The notes beneath the pieces are model-generated. The model made no database searches. It saw nothing but the letters and a program-made list of their open reading frames with translations, and was not told the DNA's origin. Shown piece by piece: positions 55,485-64,000 of a DNA stretch of 64,000 bases. This DNA comes from Aquicella lusitana (GTDB lineage: Bacteria > Pseudomonadota > Gammaproteobacteria > DSM-16500): NCBI RefSeq assembly GCF_902459475.1, contig NZ_LR699115.1, positions 217,038-281,037 on the forward strand, in the 5' to 3' direction. The translations under genes were made by a program, and so were the position numbers. The stretch's first letter is position 1; every line of letters starts with the position of its first letter.

Positions 55485-57098
55485 TTACATCCTAAACAAA
55501 CCAAAATGGGTCTCTTCGATGGGTGCCTTTAATGAAATCGACAAGCTCATGCCCACCACGTTACGTGTTTCTGCCGGATCAATCACACCATCGTCCCACA
55601 ACCGCGCACTGGAATAATAAGCGGAGGACTGCTTGGCATATTGCTCGAGCAGCGGTGCTTTGAAAACTTTCTCATCATCTGTCGACCAGCTTTCACCATG
55701 GCGCTTTTTCTTTTCTCGTGTTACTTGCGCAAGCACACTTGCCGCCTGCTCGCCGCCCATCACTGCAATACGTGCATTAGGCCACATCCATAAAAACCGA
55801 GGCTCATAAGCCCGCCCACACATGGCATAATTTCCCGCACCATAACTGCCTCCGATGATAACTGTTATTTTCGGCACGCGAGCAGAAGCGACCGCTGTCA
55901 CCAGCTTAGCACCATGTTTTGCGATGCCTTCTGATTCGAATTTGCTGCCCACCATAAAGCCGGTAATATTTTGTAAAAACAGCAAAGGAATGCGGCGCTG
56001 CGCACAGAGTTCAATAAAGTGAGCTGCTTTCAGCGCTGATTCAGAGAATAAAATACCATTATTAGCGATAATCCCCACCGGCATGCCCCAGATATGGGCG
56101 AAACCACAGATAATGGTTTTACCATAGAGTGCTTTAAATTCATCGAACTCGGAAGCATCCACAATGCGCGTAATGACTTCGCGAACGTCAAAGGGATAAC
56201 GCGGATCCGAAGGAATAATGCCGTATAATTCTTCAGCGTCATACAACGGTTCCTTAACTTCGCGCAAGACGACGTTCGTCTTTTTTTGATAATTGAGATG
56301 TGAAACAATGCGGCGAGTCAACGCAATGGCGTGTTCATCATTTTGCGCGTAATAATCCGCTACGCCCGATATACGGCAATGTACATCCGCGCCACCCAGG
56401 TTTTCCGCCGTCACCACTTCACCCGTTGCCGCTTTAACAAGCGGCGGGCCGGCAAGAAAGATCGTGGCCTGTTCTCTCACCATGATGGATTCATCCGCCA
56501 TCGCAGGAATATAAGCACCGCCAGCCGTGCATGAGCCCATGACAACCGCAATTTGTGGAATCCCTTTCGCGGACATCATTGCCTGATTATAAAAAATGCG
56601 GCCGAAATGCTGCTCATCTGGAAAAACTTCTTCCTGCTTGGGTAAATATGCACCGCCTGAATCAACCAGGTAAATACACGGCAGGCGATTCTGCTCGGCA
56701 ATTTTCTGCGCCCGCAAATGCTTTTTAACGGTGATGGGGTAATAGGTACCACCTTTCACTGTCGCATCATTGGCCACAATCATGCAGTCGATGCCTTCAA
56801 TGCACCCGATGCCGGTGATGATGCCGCCAGCAGGAATCTCATCATCATAGAGTTCAAAACCGGCAAGGGGAGATAATTCAAGAAAATTGGACCCGGGATC
56901 GACCAGCATTTCGATGCGGTCACGCGGCAATAATTTGCCATGCTGCTTATGGCGTTCACGCGCTTTTTCGCCGCCGCCTTCCTGCAGTTTGATCAACAGT
57001 TTTCGCAGATCCACTGCCATGGCCCGCATGGTGGCTGCGTTTTGCTGAAAACTTTTATCATCCATGTCGATTTGTGATTGAAATCCTGCCACGATCAT
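55485..57098 (-). CDS. Methylcrotonoyl-CoA carboxylase beta (carboxyltransferase) subunit
   Basis: The 537-residue carboxyltransferase transfers CO2 from biotin to 3-methylcrotonyl-CoA. Both CT half-domains are seen ([17 protein letters not shown] and AAFIELCAQ-like [34 protein letters not shown] near the end). [17 protein letters not shown] is MCC-type. The start is uncertain: the ATG at 57098 has AAGGA directly in front of it, too close, while the in-frame GTG at 57092 is 6 nt from it. No biotin-carboxylase partner is in this operon. Confidence 0.92.
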   Translation of the reverse strand: MIVAGFQSQIDMDDKSFQQNAATMRAMAVDLRKLLIKLQEGGGEKARERHKQHGKLLPRDRIEMLVDPGSNFLELSPLAGFELYDDEIPAGGIITGIGCIEGIDCMIVANDATVKGGTYYPITVKKHLRAQKIAEQNRLPCIYLVDSGGAYLPKQEEVFPDEQHFGRIFYNQAMMSAKGIPQIAVVMGSCTAGGAYIPAMADESIMVREQATIFLAGPPLVKAATGEVVTAENLGGADVHCRISGVADYYAQNDEHAIALTRRIVSHLNYQKKTNVVLREVKEPLYDAEELYGIIPSDPRYPFDVREVITRIVDASEFDEFKALYGKTIICGFAHIWGMPVGIIANNGILFSESALKAAHFIELCAQRRIPLLFLQNITGFMVGSKFESEGIAKHGAKLVTAVASARVPKITVIIGGSYGAGNYAMCGRAYEPRFLWMWPNARIAVMGGEQAASVLAQVTREKKKRHGESWSTDDEKVFKAPLLEQYAKQSSAYYSSARLWDDGVIDPAETRNVVGMSLSISLKAPIEETHFGLFRM

Positions 57099-57122
57099 TC
57101 CTTTTTATTTTTGTTGCTCCCT

Positions 57123-58280
57123 TTACTTCGTTTCTTCAAACAATTCTCTACCTATCAACATACGTCGTATTTCAGACGTGCCAGCTCCTATCTCATAAAG
57201 CTTGGCATCACGCCACAAACGGCCGGTGGAGAATTCATTAATATAGCCGTTTCCGCCCAGACATTGAATCGCCTGCCCCGCCATCCAGGTGCCTTTTTCT
57301 GCTGTGAACAAAATCACAGCAGCGGCATCCTTGCGCGTCACAACGCCACGGTCGCAGGCACTTGCCACGGCGTAGAGAAATGCCTGTGATGAGGATAGGG
57401 CCGTATACATATCCGCCATTTTGGCCTGCATTAACTCAAACTCGCCAATCGGTTTGCCAAACTGCTTACGCTCATGCAGATAAGGTAATACGACATCCAT
57501 GCAAGCCCGCATAATGCCAACCGGCCCGGCAGCCAACACGACACGCTCATAATTGAGACCACGCATTAATACCTCAGCACCCTTGTTGACACTACCTAGT
57601 ACATTTTCTTCTGGTACCGCGCAATCTTCAAAAGTTAGCTCGCTGGTATTAGATCCTCGCATGCCAAGCTTATCGAGTTTTTGCGCTGTACCAAAGCCGG
57701 GGAAATTTTTCTCAATGATGAAAGCCGTAATTCCGTGCGAACCCGCTTGTTTGTCTGTGCGCGCATAAACTACTAGCACATCCGCATCGGGGCCGTTCGT
57801 GATCCACATTTTGGTGCCGTTCAGGATATACCGGCTGCCACGCTTCTCTGCGCGCAATTGCAAACCCATCACATCCGAGCCTGCTTGGGATTCACTCATC
57901 GCAAGCGCGCCTACGTGTTCCCCACTGCAAAGCTTGGGCAGGTATTTAAGTTTCTGCTCATGCGTACCGTTTAATTGAATCTGATTGACACAGAGATTGG
58001 AATGCGCACCATAGCTCAAGCCAATGGCAGCAGAAGCATGACTGATTTCTTCCATCGCAACCACATGCTCCAGATAACCCAATCCGGAACCGCCATAGGT
58101 TTCAGGAACGGTTATGCCGAGGAGGCCCAGTTGACCTAATTTAGGCCAAAGGTGAACTGGAAATTTGTTTTCCCTATCAATCGCTGCCGCATATGGCGCA
58201 ATTTCGCGCTCTGCAAATTCCCTGACAGATTCCCGGAGCATATCAATTGTTTCACCCAGCGCGAAATTCAAATAGCTCAT
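57123..58280 (-). CDS. Isovaleryl-CoA dehydrogenase
   Basis: This 385-residue acyl-CoA dehydrogenase has [19 protein letters not shown] as FAD/substrate motif and [16 protein letters not shown], where the internal Glu is the catalytic base that distinguishes isovaleryl-CoA dehydrogenases. It starts the liu operon on the minus strand with AGGAGG 8 nt ahead. Electrons go to EtfAB. The ending is ETK. Confidence 0.94.
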   Translation of the reverse strand: MSYLNFALGETIDMLRESVREFAEREIAPYAAAIDRENKFPVHLWPKLGQLGLLGITVPETYGGSGLGYLEHVVAMEEISHASAAIGLSYGAHSNLCVNQIQLNGTHEQKLKYLPKLCSGEHVGALAMSESQAGSDVMGLQLRAEKRGSRYILNGTKMWITNGPDADVLVVYARTDKQAGSHGITAFIIEKNFPGFGTAQKLDKLGMRGSNTSELTFEDCAVPEENVLGSVNKGAEVLMRGLNYERVVLAAGPVGIMRACMDVVLPYLHERKQFGKPIGEFELMQAKMADMYTALSSSQAFLYAVASACDRGVVTRKDAAAVILFTAEKGTWMAGQAIQCLGGNGYINEFSTGRLWRDAKLYEIGAGTSEIRRMLIGRELFEETK

Positions 58281-58357
58281 GGCGCCTTCCCTCCTGGTGG
58301 CAAAAATGTATCAATGGTTCAGATTGTACCTAAAACAAATCATCATGAAAGAAAAAT

Positions 58358-58374
58358 CTTAAGAATTTCTTAAG
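58358..58374 (+). promoter_or_regulatory. PmrA-type regulatory box
   Basis: CTTAAGAATTTCTTAAG has two TTAA sites with exactly 7 nt between, as the PmrA consensus TTAATATTNNCTTAA. It is 68 bp before the start of the 426-residue gene, with TTAGTAT as a -10 candidate at 58384-58390. It is also nearly palindromic, so another regulator is possible. Confidence 0.55.
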
Positions 58375-58442
58375 AAAACTCTATTAGTATGAGAGATTCA
58401 TTTAATTAGGAACATTAAGTAATAATAACTAGGAGGCACTTT

Positions 58443-59723
58443 ATGCAATCTTTCCATGAACCCCAATCCCTATCCCGAGAAATTTGCATCGCCTTCCTCG
58501 AAGAATATCTTATTCACCGCCAAACTAATTGGAATTCCCTTTCTCAAACCTTATTAAATCCGTTTACAAGTCACATTAAAGCAAGGCAAACCGCCTGTAA
58601 CCATTTTATCGACCGAATCAGATCAGCAATAACATTAGAGGAAAAAGAAAAGATTATAATTGATCTCGGTGAAGAAGCGAGAAAAGCGCAAGGTGAAAAG
58701 ATACAAACGCATTCCTCCGAATCGTATTTAGATTGGGCAAGGAATAAATTTTTGAGTATCTTCACGAAAGATAACTCGCTGTTTGCCAAAACCTGTCACG
58801 CAGTTAGGACAAAAATGATTGGAGATATCCTCTCATCAAAAGGGCATGATCTCTGTTTAATGACAGAAGACATCGAAACTGACAAGCAAAAACCAGAGAA
58901 AGGAAAAATATATATCAAACCGGGCAAAACCAGCTTCGTCTATTTTACTTTTGGTATGGAAAAGCCCCAAGAAATAACAAATGCGGAATTTAACAGTGAA
59001 GTTCCTTTGACTTTCGAAAAATTAATCGGTCTTAGAGGAAAAGTGTTGGAGACCATCGCTAAAAAAGGTCATATCCAACCAACAGAAAAAGATAGCTATC
59101 TCATAAAAATACACAAGCTCCGCCAAGAATTACGTGAAAAAGAAGCGCTTATCCGGGATAATTTTGATAAAAAACTGGATGCATCCAAAATTAAAGCAGA
59201 AAGGAATAATTTATTTAACCAGCTCCTCGATATGCAGGATTACGAAACGATCAAGGAAGCCAGCATATATGATACCTTTCCCTCTGCGCTTCCAAGCTTT
59301 GAATCAGCCGCTCAGAAGCTCCCGCCTAATGTCAAACCTAATCCCAATGTTCCTCTTGTCTACGATATTAATTATTGCGGCATCTTTATGGAAAATGAAA
59401 TCAAAAACGAAAATGATCATACAAGAGAACATGACTTCAATAAAAAGTTAAAACAAGCCATTACAGAATCAAAAACGCATGCCGACATACCTGATATAAT
59501 GAATAACAGCTATTTTGTGCCTCTCAACCTGGACCTCATCATCAAGGAATCAGATCAGACAGATGAAGTAGATAAAAGTGAGCAGAAACTCAAAGTAACG
59601 GGTACCGATTCAACCCTGTTCGCAAATGGTGAGAAAAAGAAAAAAGAAGATACGCATAAAAAAGATAAAGAAAAAGTACAGCAAAATATGCCACCCAGCC
59701 AGACAGTCACCAAAATCAACTAA
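58443..59723 (+). CDS. Unknown charged helical protein preceded by a PmrA-type box, candidate effector
   Basis: I do not recognise this 426-residue protein. It is rich in Lys and Glu and mostly helical, with one coiled-coil-like part around 215-270 (LRQELREKEALIRDNFDKKL). The last 50 residues are low-complexity (GEKKKKEDTHKKDKEKVQQ), followed by PPSQTVTKIN. No signal peptide or membrane segment. A PmrA-type box precedes it and AGGAGG lies 8 nt before ATG 58443. Secretion by a Dot/Icm-type system is inference from the promoter and from the absence of any bacterial family. Confidence 0.6.
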   Translation: MQSFHEPQSLSREICIAFLEEYLIHRQTNWNSLSQTLLNPFTSHIKARQTACNHFIDRIRSAITLEEKEKIIIDLGEEARKAQGEKIQTHSSESYLDWARNKFLSIFTKDNSLFAKTCHAVRTKMIGDILSSKGHDLCLMTEDIETDKQKPEKGKIYIKPGKTSFVYFTFGMEKPQEITNAEFNSEVPLTFEKLIGLRGKVLETIAKKGHIQPTEKDSYLIKIHKLRQELREKEALIRDNFDKKLDASKIKAERNNLFNQLLDMQDYETIKEASIYDTFPSALPSFESAAQKLPPNVKPNPNVPLVYDINYCGIFMENEIKNENDHTREHDFNKKLKQAITESKTHADIPDIMNNSYFVPLNLDLIIKESDQTDEVDKSEQKLKVTGTDSTLFANGEKKKKEDTHKKDKEKVQQNMPPSQTVTKIN

Positions 59724-59793
59724 TAATTTGACGAAATCATCAAGCGGCGTTACTCTCTAACCCCTCATTATAACGAGTCACGCCGCTTTAAAT

Positions 59794-60987
59794 ATGACAT
59801 CCTTACATTCTTTGCGCCTTAAAAAAGGCGAAGATCGCCGCATTCGTGCTGGGCATCCGTGGGTTTTCAGTAATGAAATTGACGTTACCGCCACACCCTT
59901 GAAGGCATTCATGCCCGGCGACATCGTCATCGTTGAAGCCCAGGACAAAACGCCTCTCGGCGTTGCTTATGTCAATCCACATTCACTGATTGCTGCGCGG
60001 TTATTTAGCCGTGATTCTGCGGCACGCCTCAACCTGGAATTTTTTCTCCAGCGAATAAATGAAGCACTGTCACTGCGCTCCCGTCTGTTTAAGCAGCCGT
60101 ACTACCGCCTGATTTTCGGTGAAGCCGATGGCCTACCGGGTCTTGTGGTAGACCGTTTCGCCCAGAATCTTGTTGTGCAGATTAATACGGCAGGAATGGA
60201 ACAGAAAGCCGAAATCGTTGCCGAAGCGCTTTGTGCGGCCCTGCCCGATACCCGTTCTATTCTTCTTCGCAATGATAGCGCCGTTCGCGAACAGGAAGGG
60301 CTTTCTCGTGAGGTTAAACCCCTTGTCGGCACGCCGCCTGATGAAGCCCAGCTGGAAGAAAATGAAACGCAATTCACCTTTCCCCTCTGGAAAGGCCAGA
60401 AAACCGGCTGGTTTTATGATCATCGGATGAACCGCCAGCGCCTGAAATCTTATGTCAACGACCTGAATGTGCTGGATGTTTTCAGTTACCTGGGTGGTTG
60501 GGGCGTACAAGCCGCTCGCTTTGGCGCAAAGCAGGTTGATTGTATCGAGTCTTCCCAGAGCGCCTGTGATTTCATCATGAAGAATGCCGAAATCAATCAG
60601 CTGAGCGCGCGTGTGAATGTGATTTGTGAGGATGCATTTGATGCGCTGAAAAAGCTGCGGGAGCAGCAACGCCAATATGATGTCATCGTGCTGGATCCGC
60701 CCGCCTTCGTAAAACGATTAAAAGACCGCAAGGAAGGTATCATTGCTTATCAGCGGCTAAATGAATTCGCTCTGAAGTTACTGGTGCAAGGCGGTGTGCT
60801 TATCTCCTGCTCATGCTCGATGCACGTCAGCATGGAGGATCTTATGCAAATCCTGCAACGTGCCGCCTTTCGTACACAAACCCCTCTCCAGATACTCGAA
60901 CGTGGGCATCAGGGTCCGGATCATCCTATTCACCTTCACATTCCCGAAACGGATTACTTAAAGGCAATTTTTGCAAGAAAGATTTAG
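59794..60987 (+). CDS. 23S rRNA (cytosine1962-C5)-methyltransferase RlmI-like
   Basis: The 397-residue protein has an N-terminal PUA domain (GEDRRIRAGHPWVFSNEI) and a SAM-dependent methyltransferase domain (LNVLDVFSYLGGWGVQAARFGA, with VLDPPAF as motif IV). The catalytic Cys lies in SCSCSMHVSME. This arrangement is that of RlmI/YccW, which methylates C1962 of 23S rRNA. Length is right for the family. Confidence 0.9.
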   Translation: MTSLHSLRLKKGEDRRIRAGHPWVFSNEIDVTATPLKAFMPGDIVIVEAQDKTPLGVAYVNPHSLIAARLFSRDSAARLNLEFFLQRINEALSLRSRLFKQPYYRLIFGEADGLPGLVVDRFAQNLVVQINTAGMEQKAEIVAEALCAALPDTRSILLRNDSAVREQEGLSREVKPLVGTPPDEAQLEENETQFTFPLWKGQKTGWFYDHRMNRQRLKSYVNDLNVLDVFSYLGGWGVQAARFGAKQVDCIESSQSACDFIMKNAEINQLSARVNVICEDAFDALKKLREQQRQYDVIVLDPPAFVKRLKDRKEGIIAYQRLNEFALKLLVQGGVLISCSCSMHVSMEDLMQILQRAAFRTQTPLQILERGHQGPDHPIHLHIPETDYLKAIFARKI

Positions 60988-61101
60988 TTGTTTTGCCGCT
61001 AACTCCTTCCCTACGCTCAAAATGACGGAAAATTTATGCGACAATATCGGTTTAGTGACAGGTCATTTAATGCAACATTGGGGAGTTTATTGAGAGAAAC
61101 A

Positions 61102-61127
61102 CAGGGAAGATGCAAGCACCTTCCCTG
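61102..61127 (-). terminator. Hairpin after the Lys-rich micro-ORF
   Basis: CAGGGAAG (61102-61109) pairs with CTTCCCTG (61120-61127) around a 10-nt loop, 12 bp after the micro-ORF stop on the minus strand, followed by TGTTT. It would end that small transcript and could also stop rlmI from the other side. The T-run is weak. Confidence 0.5.
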
Positions 61128-61138
61128 GTTTAATTTGC

Positions 61139-61183
61139 TTACTTCTTCTTCTTTGTGCCGCCTTTTTTCTTCTTCGCTACCAT
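61139..61183 (-). CDS. 14-residue lysine-rich micropeptide (MVAKKKKGGTKKKK)
   Basis: The minus strand reads ATG (61183) to TAA (61139) and encodes MVAKKKKGGTKKKK. An AGGGAG lies 8 nt before the start and a hairpin follows, so it has all the parts of a small gene. The peptide is extremely basic and would bind nucleic acid or acidic surfaces. Most of the codons are AAG/AAA. I do not know a named family for it, and proof of translation is lacking. The rest of the 376-bp gap (60988-61364) shows nothing else. Confidence 0.45.
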   Translation of the reverse strand: MVAKKKKGGTKKKK

Positions 61184-61364
61184 GATGTTTCTCCCTGTAG
61201 GTTAAAAGATTTCAACGTACAATTTAATTATAACCACATTTCATATCCATTTGTGAATCACTAATTACAGATTCAATGGCAAATGCAGTATGCACTACTA
61301 TCTCTATCACCGTGTCATGGGTCTTTCATGCAACGGCGGCACCAGCTATTCAAGCTTCGCCCAA

Positions 61365-62087
61365 TTAAAATTTCTCTACGGATGGCCGCAAATCTAACTC
61401 GTGCGTCCAGGTGCTTGGGTCCTGGAGATGCAAATACCAGTATGTTTCTGCAATAGCATCCGGGTTTAGGAATGTGTTAAGGGGCCGATCAGGAAAGTGT
61501 TTAAGTACTGCCGGCGTCGCAATTTGGCCGTCAATAATCACATGTGCTACATGAATGCCTTTGGGACCAAATTCCCGCGCCATAGATTGCGCGAGTGCAC
61601 GTTGTGAAAATTTTCCAACGGCAAAAGCAGCCAGTTTAGCACCGCCACGGAGAGAAGCCGTCGCACCGCTAAAAATAATGGTTCCTTTCTTTTGCTGAAC
61701 CATATCGGGCAAAACTTGTTGTGACGTTAACAACCCGCCAAGGCACATTACTTTCCAGTTTTGAATAAAATCGTCAGGAGCAATATCGCCGATGCCATTC
61801 AGCTCAAACTTGCTGGCAGCATTATAAATCAGCACTTCGGGGTGACCGTATTTGCGGAGTGTGGTAAATACGGATTTAACATCTTCTTCCTGTGTCACGT
61901 CAGCAGGAAAAGCAATTGCCATACCACCGCTTTCCTTAATTTCATCAGCCAGCGTTTGTAATGGGGCTTGGTGTCGGGAAATCATGGCAACGATATAATT
62001 TTCCCTAGCAAATCGTTTTGCAATGGCTGCGCCCAATCCAGGTCCTGCGCCAATCAGTACAGCTAATAAGCCGCTTTCTTTGGTCAT
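61365..62087 (-). CDS. Atypical short-chain dehydrogenase with Phe in place of catalytic Tyr
   Basis: The 240-residue SDR has GAGPGLGAAIAKRFA as nucleotide motif, an NA(A) segment (LIYNAASKFE) and S140. The Y-x-x-x-K motif reads F155-A-V-G-K159, so the general acid Tyr is missing. This pattern occurs in a subset of proteobacterial SDRs of unknown activity. The ATG at 62087 follows AGGAGAG, so a longer frame to 62168 is rejected. It lies downstream of the rep gene on the same strand. Confidence 0.85.
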   Translation of the reverse strand: MTKESGLLAVLIGAGPGLGAAIAKRFARENYIVAMISRHQAPLQTLADEIKESGGMAIAFPADVTQEEDVKSVFTTLRKYGHPEVLIYNAASKFELNGIGDIAPDDFIQNWKVMCLGGLLTSQQVLPDMVQQKKGTIIFSGATASLRGGAKLAAFAVGKFSQRALAQSMAREFGPKGIHVAHVIIDGQIATPAVLKHFPDRPLNTFLNPDAIAETYWYLHLQDPSTWTHELDLRPSVEKF

Positions 62088-62174
62088 TGTTTTCTCTCCT
62101 TTTCTACTGGATTTATCTTGCGAGCAAAAATCAGCACTTGGCCGCGGCGGCAGGGTTGATGCGATCAAGGCTAT

Positions 62175-63596
62175 TCACTCATTAAATCGCAAAAGAGGAT
62201 GGTCAGGATCATATGATTTCAGCTTTTGCCAGGCTGTGATTTTATCATCGCCTTGTTGTGAGACAAATTCCTCAAGCGAAACAAATGACAGCATGTCCAG
62301 TTCCCGTAAGGCATAGCTTCTAAGAAGCGCTCTCATTTGCGGCGACTCAAGCACGTTCTCCTCCGTATACCGATTATGCTGCAATCGCAAAATCGTTCGC
62401 ATGGTCGGTTCAGCGAAGCAATAAAACTGCTCCATGAATGCTTGCCTGTCTTTTGCTGGTAATAATTGAATGGCTTCATCAATCGCCTTTTCCCGGTAGG
62501 TGCGATAATCCAGTCTGATTATTTCAACCTGCCGTTTGAGTCCCTCTAGTTCCATCGTCTGCCAGGCATCTTCAAGATGAATCAATTGTGCTGACTTACT
62601 TTTGGTCGGCTGATAATTATGTTTGATCGCGCTTAAAAGATAGCCGGCCAGATTTTCTATTCGACCTTCCTGGAAAGGCTTGGATGATTCGATCATCGTA
62701 ATTTTTTCCCATATAAACTGGCTGTCATATTCTGCCTGCAAGTGATCTGCTTGCTCTTCAGATAAACCAAACTCATTTAAGAGCTTGGTCCTCAGGGTAT
62801 CATCCGCTATGGCCGCCGGTTTCGCGGACTTTCGCCCGCCTAGTCTTGTTTTTTTTGCGCGCTCTTTCAGTTTGAAGCGAACTTTAACGACTTTACGCCC
62901 TTCCCGCACAAACTCGGACGCAACGATCAAGTCTGAATAAGTATTCACTTCATCCACGGCCTTATCTAAGACCCTGCGCTTGAAATCACGAAATATGTCA
63001 TATTTACCAGACGGCACACCCATCAGTTTTTTAAACAACTCCATATCAAACCATTTGGTATGCGGAAGACCGCGATAACGGATGCAATTCTCGTAAAGGG
63101 CAAGTCCATAGCTCGAGCGGAAACGGGATTGAATAACGAGATCAATCTTGCCGAACATGGAAGGTGAATGCAGCAGCTGCTTCATCCGTGGCGAATAGGC
63201 ATAATAGCAGAGCGGCCCTTGCAGACTCACGCTCGCTAGAATAGAGCTCGCCGTCCAGTTTTCAGCCCCTGTTTCATCGTGGATGACATTCCACTCAATC
63301 ACTGTCGATATCAGCCCTTTTAATGCTTCCTTGATCGCAGCATGATTATTTCCCTGGTAGCCAATGAGCCGGCACAGCTGCTTCACTGTAATTTCATGCT
63401 CCTCTTTGAGCATGAGCTCTTTATAAGCATGATATAGAAGCGCATTGGTAATTTTACGCTGCAGCAGACTTAAGGTATTTGAGCAGTGAATAGTTGCTGC
63501 ATGTTTTTTTAATTCCTTTTTGCCTTCTTTTCTTTCGAGTCCCACATCCGTCACATTTCGTCCCATAACCGTCACATCCCTTACCAAGAACGTCAC
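62175..63596 (-). CDS. Rep_3-like plasmid replication initiator
   Basis: The protein, up to 473 residues, has the winged-helix initiator pattern LLQRKITNALLYHAYKELML, then RFRSSYGLALYENCIRYRGLP and a VNTYSDLIVASEFVREGRKV part, as in PF01051 initiators. The remaining 200 residues are helical and less familiar. The first roughly 20 codons run through iterons of the origin and encode repeats of VT(V/D), so the true start may lie further in; no good ribosome-binding site was found. It should bind the adjacent 21-bp iterons and start replication. Confidence 0.85.
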   Translation of the reverse strand: MTFLVRDVTVMGRNVTDVGLERKEGKKELKKHAATIHCSNTLSLLQRKITNALLYHAYKELMLKEEHEITVKQLCRLIGYQGNNHAAIKEALKGLISTVIEWNVIHDETGAENWTASSILASVSLQGPLCYYAYSPRMKQLLHSPSMFGKIDLVIQSRFRSSYGLALYENCIRYRGLPHTKWFDMELFKKLMGVPSGKYDIFRDFKRRVLDKAVDEVNTYSDLIVASEFVREGRKVVKVRFKLKERAKKTRLGGRKSAKPAAIADDTLRTKLLNEFGLSEEQADHLQAEYDSQFIWEKITMIESSKPFQEGRIENLAGYLLSAIKHNYQPTKSKSAQLIHLEDAWQTMELEGLKRQVEIIRLDYRTYREKAIDEAIQLLPAKDRQAFMEQFYCFAEPTMRTILRLQHNRYTEENVLESPQMRALLRSYALRELDMLSFVSLEEFVSQQGDDKITAWQKLKSYDPDHPLLRFNE

Positions 63597-63760
63597 ACTT
63601 TATCCCATAACTGTCACAATGTTTACCATAACTGTCACATTTTTCACGATAAAAATTTTTGTTATCAATTTGTTAGACGCTTCTAAACAAAAACTAAACC
63701 AAAGATAAACAAAAAACACAACAATGTAATGTTTAATTTTGTGTGTTTTCTTATTTATCG
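63542..63760. other. Replication origin: five 21-bp iterons and AT-rich region
   Basis: GTCACA occurs at 63550, 63571, 63592, 63613 and 63634, each exactly 21 bp apart. The last four are preceded by CCATAAC(C/T) or a variant. This two-turn spacing puts all sites on one DNA face, as in iteron plasmids. The first three lie within the rep coding start. An AT-rich stretch follows (63640-63800), suited to strand opening. A DnaA box was not convincingly found. Confidence 0.88.
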
Positions 63761-63817
63761 TAAAACTTAACTGATGATATATTAGGCTTTAACGTAATAC
63801 AACGACAGGAGTCGCAT

Positions 63818-64000
63818 ATGGAAGTAATTGCTTTTGTTAATAATAAAGGCGGTGTTGGTAAAACCACCTGCAGTAAATTAATGGCTGAATATCTCAGCAA
63901 AACCCGGCAGCTTCGTACACTGTGTATTGATTTTGATCCGCAATGTAATTTTTCTCATCAATATCTACACATGGAAATTGATCCTGCCGCACCAGAAGGA
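63818..64000 (+). CDS. ParA-type partition ATPase, 3' part outside window
   Basis: The first 61 residues are visible: MEVIAFVNNKGGVGKTTCSK contains the deviant Walker A motif (KGGVGKTT), and LCIDFDPQCNFSHQYL is the Walker A'-type DxDPQ segment. CAGGAG lies 6 nt before ATG 63818. ParA segregates plasmids or chromids on the nucleoid. It is divergent from rep across the origin, the usual arrangement; parB is presumably to the right. Confidence 0.92.
   Translation, partial: MEVIAFVNNKGGVGKTTCSKLMAEYLSKTRQLRTLCIDFDPQCNFSHQYLHMEIDPAAPEG

Noticed and set aside
63542..63640. Regular short repeats considered as a CRISPR array
   Set aside because: Units are only about 21 bp apart with 6-13 bp conserved and no spacers; next to rep they are iterons.
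1..64000. Search for transposase or integrase genes and for prophage structural genes
   Set aside because: None was recognisable; only non-autonomous repeats were seen.

Overview
The window looks like part of a large plasmid or secondary replicon of a gamma-proteobacterium of the order Legionellales (Coxiellaceae/Aquicella/Legionella-like). That placement is inference. It rests on a bdhA-patatin pair as in Legionella, several orphan host-directed-looking proteins (a cholera-toxin-like ADP-ribosyltransferase, an ankyrin protein with a His/Cys protease-like region), two PmrA-type promoter boxes in front of proteins of unknown function, and moderate G+C. No tRNA, rRNA or CRISPR array was seen. 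The right end carries a plasmid-type replication and partition module: a Rep_3-like initiator, five GTCACA iterons at exact 21-bp intervals, an AT-rich stretch and the start of parA.

Layout. 1-6.6 kb: the 5' part of a Fur-box-preceded siderophore-binding protein, then a complete histidine utilisation set (hutI divergent from hutGUH). 6.7-8.0 kb: the ADP-ribosyltransferase candidate. 8.2-20.8 kb: stress and housekeeping genes (DUF1328, CsbD, GST, three Nudix enzymes in the wider region, MsrBA, SIMPL, MbfA-like iron exporter, an AAA ATPase followed by a MITE-like inverted repeat, a secreted BBE-type FAD oxidase, a phosphopantetheinyl transferase, a phasin, lysA). 20-24 kb: a FAH-family hydrolase, an isobutyryl-CoA-dehydrogenase-like enzyme, bdhA and a patatin. 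26.5-29.8 kb: a bufferin-type RiPP cluster (DUF2282 precursor, MNIO enzyme, DUF2063 partner) with a TVP38-family membrane protein inserted. 29.9-32.8 kb: a three-gene ankyrin/effector-like cluster. 32.9-35.5 kb: etfBA and an HSD10-like dehydrogenase. 35.6-44.5 kb: htpX, an APC permease, unknown proteins, a cNMP-PqqD-M50 fusion, tpx and a PmrA-box gene. 45-53.8 kb: thiolase, ETF-ubiquinone oxidoreductase, bioY, aldehyde dehydrogenase, a permease and a Cys-rich membrane protein. 53.8-58.3 kb: a leucine/isovalerate operon (liuABCE) lacking the biotin-carrying MCC alpha subunit. 58.4-64 kb: a second PmrA-box gene, rlmI, a 14-residue Lys-rich micro-ORF, an unusual SDR and the rep/par module.

How the genes fit together. 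Histidine, branched-chain acyl-CoA and 3-hydroxybutyrate catabolism are all present. The acyl-CoA dehydrogenases can pass electrons through EtfAB to ETF-QO and the quinone pool, and HMG-CoA lyase, BdhA and thiolase converge on acetoacetate and acetyl-CoA. This is an amino-acid-fuelled metabolism suited to growth inside a host cell, interleaved with candidate secreted effectors. The most interesting signals are the ADP-ribosyltransferase, the PmrA-boxed unknowns, the bufferin cluster with an unusual membrane partner, and the iteron origin beside chromosome-like catabolic genes.
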